Source: Duganella aquatilis
GTDB lineage: Bacteria > Pseudomonadota > Gammaproteobacteria > Burkholderiales > Burkholderiaceae_D
Direction: 5' to 3'
Length of the DNA stretch: 64,000 nt
Assembly: GCF_009674565.1 (NCBI RefSeq)
Contig: NZ_WKJL01000001.1
Location: forward strand, 884,476 to 948,475
The translations under genes were made by a program, and so were the position numbers. The notes beneath the pieces are model-generated. The model saw only the letters and a list, made by a program, of their open reading frames with translations. It was not told the origin of the DNA and did no database searches. The number at the start of each line of letters is the position of its first letter. Positions within the stretch are counted from its first letter, which is position 1. Positions 17,875-27,934 of the stretch are shown in pieces.

Positions 17875-19779
17875 TCAGGTCAGGCCGTCGAACAGCATCA
17901 CGTCGACCATCTGGCCGGCGTCGACGTTGGCTTGCGCGTGGTGCAGGACGACGATGCAGTTGGCTTCGGTCATGGAGCTGAGGATGCCCGAGCCTTGCGC
18001 GCCGGTCAGGCGCACCTGCGCGACGCCGTCGGCGCCGGTGCTGACGATGCCGCGCTGGTACTCGGTGCGGCCGGGGCGCTTGCGGATGGCTTCCGTGGCG
18101 CGCGCCTGGAGCGTTTGCAATTTCGCTTCGGCGCCCATCATCCGCAGCAGGGCGGGGCGGGCGAACATGTAGAACGAGACCATCACCGCGACCGGGTTGC
18201 CGGGCAGGCCGAACAGCCATGCGCTGCCTTGCTCCGTCTGGACTTTGCCGAAGGCCAGCGGGCGGCCGGGACGCATGGCCAGCTTCCAGAAGGCGACGTC
18301 GCCCAGCAGGGCCATGATGTCGCGCGTGTAGTCGGCGGCGCCTTCGGAGACGCCGCCGGAGGTGATGATGGCGTCGGCCTTGCCGGCGGCGTCGCGCAGC
18401 GCGGCTTCCAGCGCTTGCGGGTCGTCGCGCACCACGCCAAGGTCGATCACTTCGCAGCCCAGGCGCGTCAGCATGCCGAACAGGGTGTAGCGGTTGCTGT
18501 CGTAGACGCAGCCGGTATCGAGCTTGTCGCCCAGCGAGCGCAGTTCGTCGCCGGTGGAGAAGAAGGCTACGCGCAGCTTGCGGCGCACGCTGACGCTCGG
18601 GATGCCCAGCGAGGCGATCAGGCCGAGGTCCGCAGGGCGCAGCAGTTTGCCGGCGGCGATGGCGATGCCGCCGGCTTTCAGGTCTTCGCCGGCGCGGCGC
18701 AGGTTGGCGCCGGCGCGCAGGGCGTTGGCGGCGATGGTGACGCTGTCGCCGTCAATCGCGGCGGCCAGTTCCTGCGGCAGCACGCTATCGCAACCGGGCG
18801 GGATGGCGGCGCCGGTCATGATGCGGACGCATTCGTTTTGCTGCGGCGCCTGCGTGAACGGATGGCCGGCGTAGGCGATGCCGATCACCTTGAACGTGGC
18901 CGTGCCTTGCGCAGGCAGGTCGGCGCCGCGCAGCGCGTAGCCGTCCATGGCCGAGTTGTCGTAGGCGGGGACGTTGATCGGCGAGATGATGTCGGCCGCC
19001 AGTGCGCGGTCCAGGGCGGCCAGCAATGGCAAGGTCTCCGTCGCCTCGACCGGTGCGATGCGTTCGCAGATCAGGCGCTGCGCTTCGTCGACCGGCAGCG
19101 CGGCCGGATCGGCGTCGCGCGGCGCAACGGCGGCCGGCGCGGCTGGCGGTGGCGCGGTGCGCTCATGGCGGTGGAGGTCTTCGAGCGTGTTGATGTTGCC
19201 GAACGCGGCGGCGTCATCGAACATCACCTCCGCCACCTTCAGCGTCTTGAAGAAGCCTTCCATGCGGCGCGCGCCGGTGTCGAGGTAGGCGTCCAGCTGC
19301 GGCAGCACGCTGGCCTTCATCAAGCTGAAGACCGGATGCGGCTGGCGGAACGGCGCGGCGTCCGGCTGTTCCGGATCGCGCTCCATGGTCACGGCCATGG
19401 CCATGTCGGCGCCCTGGGCCGCCATCGCCGCATGCAGCCGTTCAGCCAGATCCAGCGGAAAGAACGGCGAATCGCACGGCGCCGTCAACAGCAGCTCGGT
19501 CGGGCAGAACTGCAAGCCGATCTGCAAGCCCGCCAGCGGCCCGGCGAAACCGTCGATAAAGTCCGGCAGCACCGGCGACTCGCCCGCCACCGCCTGGTAC
19601 TGCGGCAGGTTGCGGTTGGCGTTGATCGCCACGCTGGCCACCTGCGGCGACAGGCGCGCCATCACATGCGCCACCAGCGTCGCGCCGCGAAACGGCTGCA
19701 GGCCCTTGTCGACGCGGCCCATGCGCGTGCCGCGGCCGCCCGCCAGTATCAGTCCGGTGACCTTGCTCTTCAAAGACAA
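17875..19779 (-). CDS. MobA-MoeA fusion: Mo-cofactor guanylyltransferase plus molybdopterin molybdotransferase
   Basis: A single 634-residue frame containing two enzymes that are usually separate. Residues about 8-200 are MobA: the nucleotide-binding loop LILAGGRGTRMG (10-21) with the following DKG, and PCDSPF. A Pro/Ala-rich linker spans about 208-235. Residues about 236-634 are MoeA: PAYDNSAMDGYAL, STGDEL, TSGGVSEG and GLPGNPVAV. MoeA inserts molybdate into adenylated molybdopterin; MobA attaches GMP to give the guanine dinucleotide form. A fusion would join the last two steps. The start ATG at 19779 is 2 bp after the moaA stop. No frameshift separates the halves. Domain assignments are clear; channelling is an inference. 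Confidence 0.93.
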   Translation of the reverse strand: MSLKSKVTGLILAGGRGTRMGRVDKGLQPFRGATLVAHVMARLSPQVASVAINANRNLPQYQAVAGESPVLPDFIDGFAGPLAGLQIGLQFCPTELLLTAPCDSPFFPLDLAERLHAAMAAQGADMAMAVTMERDPEQPDAAPFRQPHPVFSLMKASVLPQLDAYLDTGARRMEGFFKTLKVAEVMFDDAAAFGNINTLEDLHRHERTAPPPAAPAAVAPRDADPAALPVDEAQRLICERIAPVEATETLPLLAALDRALAADIISPINVPAYDNSAMDGYALRGADLPAQGTATFKVIGIAYAGHPFTQAPQQNECVRIMTGAAIPPGCDSVLPQELAAAIDGDSVTIAANALRAGANLRRAGEDLKAGGIAIAAGKLLRPADLGLIASLGIPSVSVRRKLRVAFFSTGDELRSLGDKLDTGCVYDSNRYTLFGMLTRLGCEVIDLGVVRDDPQALEAALRDAAGKADAIITSGGVSEGAADYTRDIMALLGDVAFWKLAMRPGRPLAFGKVQTEQGSAWLFGLPGNPVAVMVSFYMFARPALLRMMGAEAKLQTLQARATEAIRKRPGRTEYQRGIVSTGADGVAQVRLTGAQGSGILSSMTEANCIVVLHHAQANVDAGQMVDVMLFDGLT

Positions 19780-19781
19780 AA

Positions 19782-20891
19782 CTATCCCCCGATGTAAGAC
19801 ATTTCCACTTTATTGGCGCTGCGCCGCAGCTCCGCAGTCTGACTGGTGCGCAGTTCCGAATAGCGGTCCTCGCGCTTGCGCCACAGGTGCGCCAGCGCGG
19901 TGCTGATTTCGGCGTCGTCGCGGCCTTCGCGCAGCAGCGCGCGCAGGTCGTGGCCGCCGGTGGCAAACAGACAGGTGTACAGTTTACCCTCAGTTGACAG
20001 CCGCGCGCGAGTACAGTCCGAGCAAAATGCCTGGGATACACTTGAAATCAGGCCGATTTCGCCGCTGCCGTCCACGTAGCGCCAGCGCGAGGCCGTCTCA
20101 CCCGTGTAGTTGGCGGCGATGGGCTCCAGCGGCATCTCGGCGCTGATGCGGCGCGCCACCTCGGCCGAGGGAATCACCTCATCCATCTTCCAGCCGTTGG
20201 ACGCGCCCACGTCCATGTACTCGATGAAGCGCAGGATATAAGGCGTATTGCGGAAATAACGCGCCATCGGCACGATTTCGTGGTCGTTCATGCCGCCCTT
20301 GACCACCATGTTGACCTTGATCGGCCCCAGGCCCACCTGGTGGGCGACGTCGATTCCCTTCAGCACATCCTCCACCGCGAAGTCGACGTCGTTCATGCGC
20401 TGGAAGGTGGCGTTGTCGAGCGCGTCGAGCGACACGGTGACGCGCTGCAGGCCGGCGTCCTTCAGCGATTGCGCCTTGCGCGCCAGCAGGGAGGCGTTGG
20501 TGGTCAGCGTCAGGTCCAGCGGCTTGCCGCTGACGGTTTTCAGCTCGGCCAGCATGCCGATCAGCTTTTCGATATTCTTGCGCAGCAGCGGCTCGCCGCC
20601 GGTCAGGCGGATTTTCTCCACGCCGTGGGCGATGAATAATTTGGCGATGCGGGTGATTTCTTCAAACGACAGCAGCGAGGTATGCGGCAAATACTGGTAC
20701 TCGTTGTTGAACACCGCTTTCGGCATGCAGTAGACGCAGCGGAAGTTGCAGCGGTCGGTGACCGAAATGCGCAGGTCATGCAGCGGCCGCGCCAGGCGGT
20801 CGCTCAGCAGACCGGTCGGCGTTTCCAGAGTGGAGGGGATGAATGGAGCAGCATCGCGCTGCTCGGTCATCATGATGATTTTTTCTGCCAT
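19782..20891 (-). CDS. moaA: GTP 3',8-cyclase MoaA
   Basis: A 369-residue radical-SAM enzyme that starts molybdopterin synthesis from GTP. The radical-SAM cluster motif is C48-x3-C52-x2-C55 (CNFRCVYC). The C-terminal cluster is FCSDC followed 13 residues later by another Cys (YTCLF), and the chain ends in the required GG. Two ATGs are possible (20891 and seven codons later); neither has a strong ribosome site. It is first in the minus-strand run moaA, mobA-moeA, fetA, fetB with gaps of 2, 5 and -4 bp, so an operon is likely. The enzyme needs two Fe4S4 clusters. Confidence 0.96.
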   Translation of the reverse strand: MAEKIIMMTEQRDAAPFIPSTLETPTGLLSDRLARPLHDLRISVTDRCNFRCVYCMPKAVFNNEYQYLPHTSLLSFEEITRIAKLFIAHGVEKIRLTGGEPLLRKNIEKLIGMLAELKTVSGKPLDLTLTTNASLLARKAQSLKDAGLQRVTVSLDALDNATFQRMNDVDFAVEDVLKGIDVAHQVGLGPIKVNMVVKGGMNDHEIVPMARYFRNTPYILRFIEYMDVGASNGWKMDEVIPSAEVARRISAEMPLEPIAANYTGETASRWRYVDGSGEIGLISSVSQAFCSDCTRARLSTEGKLYTCLFATGGHDLRALLREGRDDAEISTALAHLWRKREDRYSELRTSQTAELRRSANKVEMSYIGG

Positions 20892-21020
20892 GGGTGGTGC
20901 AATGTTGCCGTTTTTGAAAAGGGGCGCACATCCTCATGTACGCAGCCGGGTACGATACCACGAGCGCGCGCTTCCCGTACTGCCCTGAAGTGAGAAGCCT
21001 GCTCCGTCCTGTCCAAAGTA

Positions 21021-21048
21021 AAAAAGGGAAGCCGAAGCTTCCCTTTTT
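21021..21048 (-). terminator. Intrinsic terminator of rne with UUCG tetraloop
   Basis: On the minus strand a perfect 12-bp stem (AAAAAGGGAAGC paired with GCTTCCCTTTTT) closes a UUCG loop and ends in a U-tract, 15 bp after the rne stop. The sequence is also a usable hairpin on the other strand, facing no gene. C(UUCG)G loops are exceptionally stable. Confidence 0.85.
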
Positions 21049-21063
21049 ACTCAGCGAAGTTGA

Positions 21064-24000
21064 TTAACGACGCGTATCGACTTGCACCAACGGTTCGTCA
21101 TTTTGCGGCGGCAGCGGCTTGCGTTCGCGCGGTACGCGGACCGGCGGTGCGACCTGGGCGGCGGCTTCCTGCGCAGCGCGCAGTTTGGCCGGGTCGGTGG
21201 CGGCCAGCGTCAGACCGGCGGAGCCGAGAACGGCTTGCAGGTCGACCGGCGCTGCCGGGGCCGGCGCAGGTGCTGCTACTGGTGCTGGTGCTGGTGCTGG
21301 TGCGGCCACGACTGGCGCAGGGACTGGAGCCGGTGCCGGTGCCGGTGCGGCAGCGACCGGAGCTGGTTCTGCAACCACTGGCTCGGCAGCCACGACAGGC
21401 GCTTCCACTGCGGCTGGCGCTTCCACCTCGGCGACGGCTGCCGGAGCGGCTTCCACGACCGGCGCTGGGGCTGGTGCGGCTTCCACGACCGGGGCGGCCA
21501 CTTCCACTGGCGCTTCCGCCGCTGGTGCAGGTGCTGCAACGGTTTCGGCAACGGCTGCTTCCACCGGAGCGGCGGCCACTGGCGCGGCTTCCACCGATGC
21601 TGGCGCTGCCACGGCTACTGGAGCGGCTTCCACTGCCGGCGCGGCTGGTGCTGCTTCGACCACTGCTGCGGCTTCGGCGACCACTGGCGCTGGCGCCGGT
21701 GCTGCCGGTGCAGGCGCTGGTTCGGCGACTGCGGCTGCCACGGCGGCGTCGGCCACTGGCGTGAAGCTCAGTTCGGCCTGTTCGCCAGCTTCTTCAGCCG
21801 TTGCTTCCTGGCCTTCTTCGCGTTCACGGCGGTTGCGGTTACGACCGCCACGACGACGACGACGGCGTGGCTCATCGCCTTCGCCTGCCACGTCGTTTTC
21901 TTCACCCTCAGGACCGGCGCTCGGCGCGGTTTTCAGGATGCTGGCGGCGGCGTCGGTCACCGGACCGGTGGCTGGAACGCCGGCGTTCAGTGCCAGTTCT
22001 TCCACTTTGGCTTCGACTGGCGCTTTTTCACCGCGCGGCTCGCGTGGTGGACGTGGCGGACGCTCGGCGCGTTCCGGACGCTCGGCACGTTCGCGGCCCT
22101 GGCCTTCGGCGGCCGCTTCGCGTGGCTCGCGGCCCTCGCGCGGTTCACGCGGCTCGCGTGCTTCGCGTGGCGGACGCGGCTGGCGTGGCGGACGGCCGTT
22201 GGCGTCGGCTGCCTTGGCTTCTTCCTGGCCTGGACGGGCTGCGCCCGGTTCTTTCTCTTCGCGCTCGCCGCGGCCACCTTTGCCGTTGCGGTTGCGGCCA
22301 CGCGGGCCGCGGGCGTTGCGGTCGCCGCGGTCAGTGGTGGCTGGCGCCTTGACCACGATGGTCGGCTGCTGCGGCAGGGCCGGAGCGGCCGGTGCGCCGG
22401 TGAAGAAGCTGACCAGCTTGGCGAAGAAGCCTTGCGGAGCCGGCGTAGGGGCCGGGGCCGGCGCTGGCTTGATGACGGTTTCGGTCGGCTTGCGCTCGAC
22501 CAGCGGCGCCGGCTGATCAGGGGTGATGGTCTTGACCATGGCTTCCTGGCGCGGCTTGGCTTCTTCCTTCTGGCGCTTGCTGTAGGCCATGTCGGTTTCG
22601 GCCTGCTCGGCCAGCGAGTAGCTGGCGGCGCTGTCTTCCAGGCGCGGATCGTCGTGCTTGATGCGCTCCAGCTTGTAGTGCGGCGTTTCCAGGTGCTTGT
22701 TCGGCACCAGGATCACGTTGATGCGGTGGCGCGTTTCGATCTTCAGCACTTCGCTGCGTTTTTCGTTCAGCAGGAAAGCGGCGACGTCCACCGGCACTTG
22801 CACGTGGATGGTGGCCGAGTTTTCCTTCATCGCCTCTTCCTGGATGATGCGCAGGACTTGCAGGGCCGACGATTCGGTGTCGCGGATATGGCCGGTGCCG
22901 GAGCAGCGCGGGCAGGCTACGTGCGAACCTTCCGACAGCGACGGACGCAGGCGCTGGCGCGACAGTTCCATCAGGCCGAAGCGGGAAATCTTGCCCATCT
23001 GGACGCGGGCGCGGTCGTGGTGCAGCGCGTCTTTCAGGCGCTGTTCCACTTCACGCTGGTTCTTGGCCACCTCCATGTCGATGAAGTCGATCACGATCAG
23101 GCCGCCCAGGTCGCGCAGGCGCAGCTGGCGGGCCACTTCTTCAGCGGCTTCGCAGTTGGTGTGGAAGGCGGTGGTTTCGATGTCGGAACCGCGGGTGGCG
23201 CGGGCCGAGTTGACGTCGACCGAGACCAGGGCTTCGGTGTGGTCGATGACGATGGCGCCGCCCGATGGCAGCGGCACGGTGCGGCTGTAGGCGGTTTCGA
23301 TCTGGTGTTCGATCTGGAAGCGCGAGAACAGCGGCACGTCGTCGCTGTAACGTTTGACACGGTGCACCATGTCGGGCATCACGTGGCTCATGAACTGGTG
23401 CGCCTGCTCGTAGATCTCGTCGGTATCGATCAGGATCTCGCCGATATCCGGCTGGAAGTAGTCGCGGATCGCGCGGATCACCAGCGACGATTCCTGGTAG
23501 ATCAGGAACGCGCCGGAGGCCGACTTGCCGGCGCCTTCGATCGCGCGCCACAGTTGCATCAGGTAGTTCAAGTCCCACTGCAGTTCATCGACGTTGCGGC
23601 CGATGCCGGCGGTGCGGGCAATCACCGACATGCCTGGCGGCAGGTCCAGCTTGTCCATGGTTTCGCGCAGTTCCTGGCGCTCTTCGCCTTCGACACGGCG
23701 GGAAACGCCGCCGCCGCGCGGGTTGTTCGGCATCAGCACCAGGTAACGGCCGGCCAGCGAGACGAAGGAGGTCAGGGCGGCGCCTTTGTTGCCGCGCTCT
23801 TCCTTTTCCACCTGGACCATGATTTCCTGGCCTTCGCGCAGCGCTTCCTTGACGGAGGCGTTACGCACGTCCACACCTTCTTTGAAGTAAGTGCGGGCTA
23901 CTTCCTTGAATGGGAGGAAACCGTGGCGATCTTCGCCATAGCTGACGAAGCAGGCTTCCAGCGACGGTTCGATGCGGGTGATCACGCCTTTGTAGATATT

Positions 24001-24117
24001 GGACTTGCGCTGTTCGCGTCCGGCGGTCTCGATGTCGATATCGATCAGTTTCTGACCGTCGACAATCGCTACGCGCAGCTCTTCTTGCTGCGTAGCGTTA
24101 AATAACATGCGTTTCAT
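21064..24117 (-). CDS. rne: Ribonuclease E
   Basis: A 1017-residue endoribonuclease. Start is ATG at 24117 ([17 protein letters not shown]), the canonical N-terminus, with GGAG upstream. It has an S1 domain (about 35-120), a catalytic DNase I-like region with VIDFIDMEV and [11 protein letters not shown], and the zinc-link CPRCSGTG. After about residue 500 the chain is a disordered Arg-rich section (RGPRGRNRN, repeated RE/PR) followed by a very Ala/Pro/Val-rich tail with many APAPAP runs. The disordered half is the expected scaffold for RNA binding and degradosome partners at the membrane. It ends with a basic PRERKPLPP and a short tail. Structured leader sequence upstream fits known RNase E autoregulation. 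Confidence 0.97.
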   Translation of the reverse strand: MKRMLFNATQQEELRVAIVDGQKLIDIDIETAGREQRKSNIYKGVITRIEPSLEACFVSYGEDRHGFLPFKEVARTYFKEGVDVRNASVKEALREGQEIMVQVEKEERGNKGAALTSFVSLAGRYLVLMPNNPRGGGVSRRVEGEERQELRETMDKLDLPPGMSVIARTAGIGRNVDELQWDLNYLMQLWRAIEGAGKSASGAFLIYQESSLVIRAIRDYFQPDIGEILIDTDEIYEQAHQFMSHVMPDMVHRVKRYSDDVPLFSRFQIEHQIETAYSRTVPLPSGGAIVIDHTEALVSVDVNSARATRGSDIETTAFHTNCEAAEEVARQLRLRDLGGLIVIDFIDMEVAKNQREVEQRLKDALHHDRARVQMGKISRFGLMELSRQRLRPSLSEGSHVACPRCSGTGHIRDTESSALQVLRIIQEEAMKENSATIHVQVPVDVAAFLLNEKRSEVLKIETRHRINVILVPNKHLETPHYKLERIKHDDPRLEDSAASYSLAEQAETDMAYSKRQKEEAKPRQEAMVKTITPDQPAPLVERKPTETVIKPAPAPAPTPAPQGFFAKLVSFFTGAPAAPALPQQPTIVVKAPATTDRGDRNARGPRGRNRNGKGGRGEREEKEPGAARPGQEEAKAADANGRPPRQPRPPREAREPREPREGREPREAAAEGQGRERAERPERAERPPRPPREPRGEKAPVEAKVEELALNAGVPATGPVTDAAASILKTAPSAGPEGEENDVAGEGDEPRRRRRRGGRNRNRREREEGQEATAEEAGEQAELSFTPVADAAVAAAVAEPAPAPAAPAPAPVVAEAAAVVEAAPAAPAVEAAPVAVAAPASVEAAPVAAAPVEAAVAETVAAPAPAAEAPVEVAAPVVEAAPAPAPVVEAAPAAVAEVEAPAAVEAPVVAAEPVVAEPAPVAAAPAPAPAPVPAPVVAAPAPAPAPVAAPAPAPAAPVDLQAVLGSAGLTLAATDPAKLRAAQEAAAQVAPPVRVPRERKPLPPQNDEPLVQVDTRR

Positions 24118-24784
24118 TTTTATTAACTCCGCGACCCTTGGGCCATCTATGCTGTCCGGTTTCTTAGGTCCGGTCCAGCAAGCTACAGGGATATACGCGA
24201 GAATCGGAGTGATTGCGGTGGGTATGCCCATCCTGTGCGGCCGCACGGAGCGGCCACAACTGGGCGCATGAGGTTGATCGACATGCCGAGTGCTCGCTTC
24301 ATCAGTCCTTCTCCATGCGGCCCCAACGGACGGCAGAAAAGAACAGACGGAGAGCAGCGTCTAAATGACCAGATCTCGACCATGCTTCATACTACAAGTG
24401 TTGCAACTTCGGTAACCAGGCTGGTTTCAGCCTTCCGTCGAGCTCGCAGTAAAGCATAGGGTCTGGCGAAAACGGCAAGCGTTATCAACTACTCATCAAC
24501 CGGCCAGCCCGCGTGAGCTGGCTGACCGGACTTTATCCTTATATCCAATCAATCTTCTTCAGCACCCCTGTCGCCATCCGATTACAACGACGGTGCAACC
24601 CTGAGTCAGGCAGGGGTGGTGCGTATACATTTTTTCCTCTGAATTTGCAATTTGGCGAGGCCAGTGGAGACGCCCCTGTGTAAAATGTGCTTTTATTCTT
24701 ACACTTGCCGCAGTACGAACCGCAGCGAAACAATTATATATTCAAAATGAAGGACTTAGAGAGATTTCTGGGAAGACAGACTAA
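24118..24784. promoter_or_regulatory. Divergent rne/rluC intergenic region with GC-rich hairpins
   Basis: A 667-bp stretch without a convincing gene. On the minus strand the probable rne leader contains a hairpin GGCCGC-TCCGT-GCGGCC (about 24239-24255) and CCGG-rich paired segments near 24155-24175. In enterobacteria a long structured rne leader lets RNase E cut its own mRNA; the same role is inferred here. The right part (24480-24784) is AT-rich with TATATA just before rluC, probably the rluC promoter. Exact -35/-10 pairs are not clear. Confidence 0.5.
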
Positions 24785-25765
24785 ATGAAGATGCAAAAAG
24801 ATGTTGTTCCCGCTTCAACGTCCGCCCCGCTGCAAGCCCAATTCGTCACCATCACTGAAGAAGAAGCCGGTCAACGGATCGATAACTACCTGTTGCGCGT
24901 TTGCAAAGGCGTGCCGAAAAGCCACGTTTATCGCATCCTGCGCTCGGGAGAAGTGCGCGTTAATAAAGGTCGCATCGACCAATTGTACCGCCTGGTACAA
25001 GGCGATGTGGTGCGGATTCCGCCCATCCGCCTGGCGGAAAAACCGGACAATCACGTCCCGGCCGCCGAATTCAAGATCATTTTCGAGGACAGCCACCTGC
25101 TGGTGATCGACAAGCCGGCCGGCGTGGCCGTGCACGGCGGTTCCGGCGTGTCGTTCGGCGTCATCGAGCAGTTGCGCGCCTCGCGTCCGGACGCCAAGTT
25201 CCTGGAACTGGTGCACCGGCTGGACCGCGAAACCTCCGGCCTGTTGTTGCTGGCAAAGAAACGCACGGCCCTGACCAGCCTGCACGAGCAGATGCGCGAC
25301 GGCCTGACCGACAAGCGCTACCTGACCATGGTGGCCGGCGACTGGAAGAACGCGCGCCAGCACATCAAGCTGGCGTTGCACAAGTACACCACCGCCGACG
25401 GCGAACGCCGCGTTTCGGTGTCCGAAGACGGCATGGCCTCGCACACGATTTTCTCGCTATTGAAGAAATTCGACGGCTTTGCCCTGCTGGAAGCAGAACT
25501 GAAGACCGGTCGCACCCACCAGATCCGCGTTCATCTGTCATCGTCCGGCTTTCCCATCCTGGGCGACGACAAATACGGCGATTTTCCATTGAATAAGGCG
25601 CTGCAAAAAGCCACCGACACGCGCGGCGCGCTGAAACGCATGTTCCTGCACGCGCATCAAATTACGTTTACCCATCCCGAATCGGGCAAAAACATGACGC
25701 TCAATGCGCCATTGGCCGCCGAATGTGAGCGATTCTTGGTAAGCTTGGGCAAACCTCTTAATTAA
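24785..25765 (+). CDS. rluC: 23S rRNA pseudouridine synthase RluC
   Basis: A 326-residue RluA-family enzyme. The N-terminal S4 domain is at about residues 30-90 (RIDNYLLRVCKGVPKSHVYRIL region, then VRVNKGR). The catalytic domain has the nucleophilic Asp in HRLDRETSG (about residue 146), and later KTGRTHQIRVH, which completes the active site. RluC modifies uridines 955, 2504 and 2580 of E. coli 23S rRNA. Divergence from rne with a long spacer matches the rne-rluC arrangement common in proteobacteria. Start could be 24785 or the ATG two codons later. Confidence 0.95.
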   Translation: MKMQKDVVPASTSAPLQAQFVTITEEEAGQRIDNYLLRVCKGVPKSHVYRILRSGEVRVNKGRIDQLYRLVQGDVVRIPPIRLAEKPDNHVPAAEFKIIFEDSHLLVIDKPAGVAVHGGSGVSFGVIEQLRASRPDAKFLELVHRLDRETSGLLLLAKKRTALTSLHEQMRDGLTDKRYLTMVAGDWKNARQHIKLALHKYTTADGERRVSVSEDGMASHTIFSLLKKFDGFALLEAELKTGRTHQIRVHLSSSGFPILGDDKYGDFPLNKALQKATDTRGALKRMFLHAHQITFTHPESGKNMTLNAPLAAECERFLVSLGKPLN

Positions 25766-25776
25766 TCGCAAACACA

Positions 25777-26436
25777 ATGGCAAGAAAGCAATTTGATCTG
25801 ATCGTCTTCGATTGGGACGGCACCTTGATGGATTCCACGTCCACCATCGTGAAATGCATCCAGGCGGCGGCGCGCGACCTGTCGCTGCCGGTGCCGCGCG
25901 ACGAGATTGCGGCCCATGTGATCGGCCTGGGCCTGCACGAAGCCATGCAGGCGGTATTGCCGGACATCGATCCGGCCTTCTACCCGCGCATGGTGGAGCG
26001 CTACCGCTACCATTTCCTCTCGCGCGACCACGAAATCAGCCTGTTCCCCGGCGTGCACGACATGCTGGAAGACTTGTCGCAGAACGGCTATTTCCTGGCG
26101 GTCGCCACCGGCAAAAGTCGGGTCGGCCTGAACCGCGCCATGAATGACGTCAAGGTGCTGTCGCTGTTCGACGCCACCCGTTGCGCCGACGAAACCTTCT
26201 CCAAACCGCATCCGGCCATGTTGCAGGAATTAACGCGGGAATTGGGGCAGGATATGCGCCGTACCGTGATGATCGGCGATACCACGCACGATTTGCTGAT
26301 GGCCAACAACGCTGGCGCGGCCGGCATCGCAGTCGAATACGGCGCCCATCCGGTCGACCAGCTGAGCGCCTGCAAGCCGCTGTTTTCGGCCAGGACGGTG
26401 GCCGAGCTGCACCAATGGCTGAGCGAGCACGCATAA
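25777..26436 (+). CDS. HAD-superfamily hydrolase, phosphoglycolate phosphatase-like
   Basis: A 219-residue HAD-IA phosphatase: motif I DWDGTLMDS with nucleophile Asp at the N-terminus, motif II ATGKS, a Lys in FSKPHPAML, and motif III GDTTHDLLMANNAG. A helical cap lies between motifs I and II. It follows rluC by 11 bp and precedes the Rieske gene by 1 bp, so these form a run. The family includes Gph, but the true substrate cannot be read from sequence. Confidence 0.88.
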   Translation: MARKQFDLIVFDWDGTLMDSTSTIVKCIQAAARDLSLPVPRDEIAAHVIGLGLHEAMQAVLPDIDPAFYPRMVERYRYHFLSRDHEISLFPGVHDMLEDLSQNGYFLAVATGKSRVGLNRAMNDVKVLSLFDATRCADETFSKPHPAMLQELTRELGQDMRRTVMIGDTTHDLLMANNAGAAGIAVEYGAHPVDQLSACKPLFSARTVAELHQWLSEHA

Positions 26437-26437
26437 T

Positions 26438-26803
26438 ATGGACGACATTCTGATCTGCGCTTCGGACGCCATCGAGGACGGTGGCAAGGGCATCCGCTTC
26501 CCGCTGACCGCCGGCGGCGACGACGCCACCGGCTTCGTGGTGCGCCACGGCGGCAAGGCCTACGCCTACCTGAACCGCTGCGCCCACGTGCCGATCGAGC
26601 TGGACTGGGCCGAGGGCGAGTTCTTCGAGTCGAGCAAGCTGTACATCATGTGTTCGACGCACGGCGCCGTCTACGTGCCGGAAACCGGCCAGTGCGCGGG
26701 CGGTCCGTGCCGCGGCGGCCGGCTGCGCCCGATCAGCGTGGTCGAGCATGACCAGCAGATTTTCTGGCAGCCGGACGACTATGTGCGCCCGGCGCGCGCT
26801 TGA
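26438..26803 (+). CDS. Rieske [2Fe-2S] protein
   Basis: A 121-residue soluble ferredoxin-like protein with both cluster motifs: C-A-H in NRCAHVPIELD and C-S-T-H in IMCSTHGAVY. They are spaced as in stand-alone Rieske domains, and the conserved GGPCRGG-type loop follows. It begins 1 nt after the phosphatase stop and sits 21 bp before the sppA-like gene. No partner oxygenase is nearby; electron-carrier function is inferred. Confidence 0.92.
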   Translation: MDDILICASDAIEDGGKGIRFPLTAGGDDATGFVVRHGGKAYAYLNRCAHVPIELDWAEGEFFESSKLYIMCSTHGAVYVPETGQCAGGPCRGGRLRPISVVEHDQQIFWQPDDYVRPARA

Positions 26804-26824
26804 TTAACACCACCAAAGCAATCC

Positions 26825-27841
26825 ATGAGCGACAACATCGATCCGAGCAGCACCCCAACACCAGCGCCGAACCCGCAGCCGGCCAAGCCGGCCGTCAACG
26901 CCTCCAACTGGGAGCGCGAGGTGCTGGAAAAACTGGTGTTCGCCACGCTGAAAGAGCAGAAGGCGGCGCGCCGCTGGGGCATCTTCTTCAAGGCGCTGAC
27001 CTTGCTGGTGATCGTGTTCGCGCTGAGCGCCTATTTCGATTTCAGCTGGACCGGCTCGGACAGCGAAACGCTGGGCCGCCACACGGCGCTGATCGAGGTC
27101 GAGGGCGCCATCGAGTCCGAAGGCAGCGGCTCGGCGGCGGTGGTGATTCCGGCGCTGAACAAGGCGTTCTCCGATAGCGGCTCGGTGGCGGTGGTGTTGC
27201 ACATTAACAGCCCGGGCGGCAGCCCGGTACAGGCAGGCATGATCGTCGACGAGATGGTGCGCCTGCGCAAAGGCTATCCGGGCAAGCCGCTGTACGTGGT
27301 GGTGGACGAGATCTGCGCATCCGGCTGCTACTACATCGCGGCTGGCGCCGACCGCATCTATGTCAACAAGGCCAGCATCATCGGTTCGATCGGCGTGCTG
27401 ATGGACGGTTTCGGCTTTACTGGCGCGATGGAAAAACTGGGCGTCGAGCGCCGCCTGCTGACCGCCGGCGAGAACAAGGGCTTCATGGACCCGTTCAGCC
27501 CGCTGACCGAGAAGCACAAGCAGCACGCACAGGCGATGCTGGGCGAAATCCACGAGCAGTTCATCCAGGTGGTGCGCAACGGTCGCGGCAAGCGCCTGAA
27601 GGAAACGCCGGAAATGTTCTCCGGCCTGTTCTGGACCGGCGCCAGGTCGATCGACATGGGCCTGGCCGACGCCTACGGCACCGTCGACACGGTGGCGCGC
27701 GACGTGGTCAAGGCCGAGGATATCGTCGACTACACCCAGCATGAAGGCCTGCCGGAACGCGTGCTGAAGAAATTCGGCGCGGCCATGGGCGCCGGCGCGA
27801 TGAAGTCGGCGGTGGACACTGTACGGCCGAGCCTGCATTAG
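26825..27841 (+). CDS. S49 family signal peptide peptidase (SppA-like)
   Basis: A 338-residue single-domain S49 protease anchored by an N-terminal membrane helix (about residues 53-76). Conserved features are HINSPGGSP (oxyanion region), the catalytic Ser in ICASGCYYIA, IGSIGVLMDGFG and the Lys in TAGENKGFMDPF. The protease digests signal peptides left in the inner membrane after export, facing the periplasm. Length fits the half-size 36-kDa SppA group. It is last in the rluC-gph-Rieske-sppA run. Confidence 0.94.
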   Translation: MSDNIDPSSTPTPAPNPQPAKPAVNASNWEREVLEKLVFATLKEQKAARRWGIFFKALTLLVIVFALSAYFDFSWTGSDSETLGRHTALIEVEGAIESEGSGSAAVVIPALNKAFSDSGSVAVVLHINSPGGSPVQAGMIVDEMVRLRKGYPGKPLYVVVDEICASGCYYIAAGADRIYVNKASIIGSIGVLMDGFGFTGAMEKLGVERRLLTAGENKGFMDPFSPLTEKHKQHAQAMLGEIHEQFIQVVRNGRGKRLKETPEMFSGLFWTGARSIDMGLADAYGTVDTVARDVVKAEDIVDYTQHEGLPERVLKKFGAAMGAGAMKSAVDTVRPSLH

Positions 27842-27900
27842 CCTGGGTGGGCGCATGACTGGCGCGGCGATTAACATTAGCAATACAGCCTTCTTTTCGC

Positions 27901-27928
27901 TTGCATATCCGGAGTAGTGAACTATAGT
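27901..27928 (+). promoter_or_regulatory. Strong sigma-70-like promoter for the candidate small RNA
   Basis: TTGCAT (27901-27906), a 16-bp spacer, TATAGT (27923-27928). Transcription would begin about 27935, the first base of a closing stem. No reading frame with a ribosome site follows on this strand. Confidence 0.55.
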
Positions 27929-27934
27929 GGTGTT

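Noticed and set aside
20892..21020. Short plus-strand frames between moaA and the rne terminator
   Set aside because: They start inside moaA on the opposite strand, lack ribosome sites and show no codon bias; the region is probably the moaA promoter.
21082..24105. Long plus-strand frames opposite rne
   Set aside because: They are antisense shadows of a GC-rich gene, with Ala/Gly/Thr-rich or Arg/Trp-rich low-complexity text. RNase E motifs are all on the minus strand.
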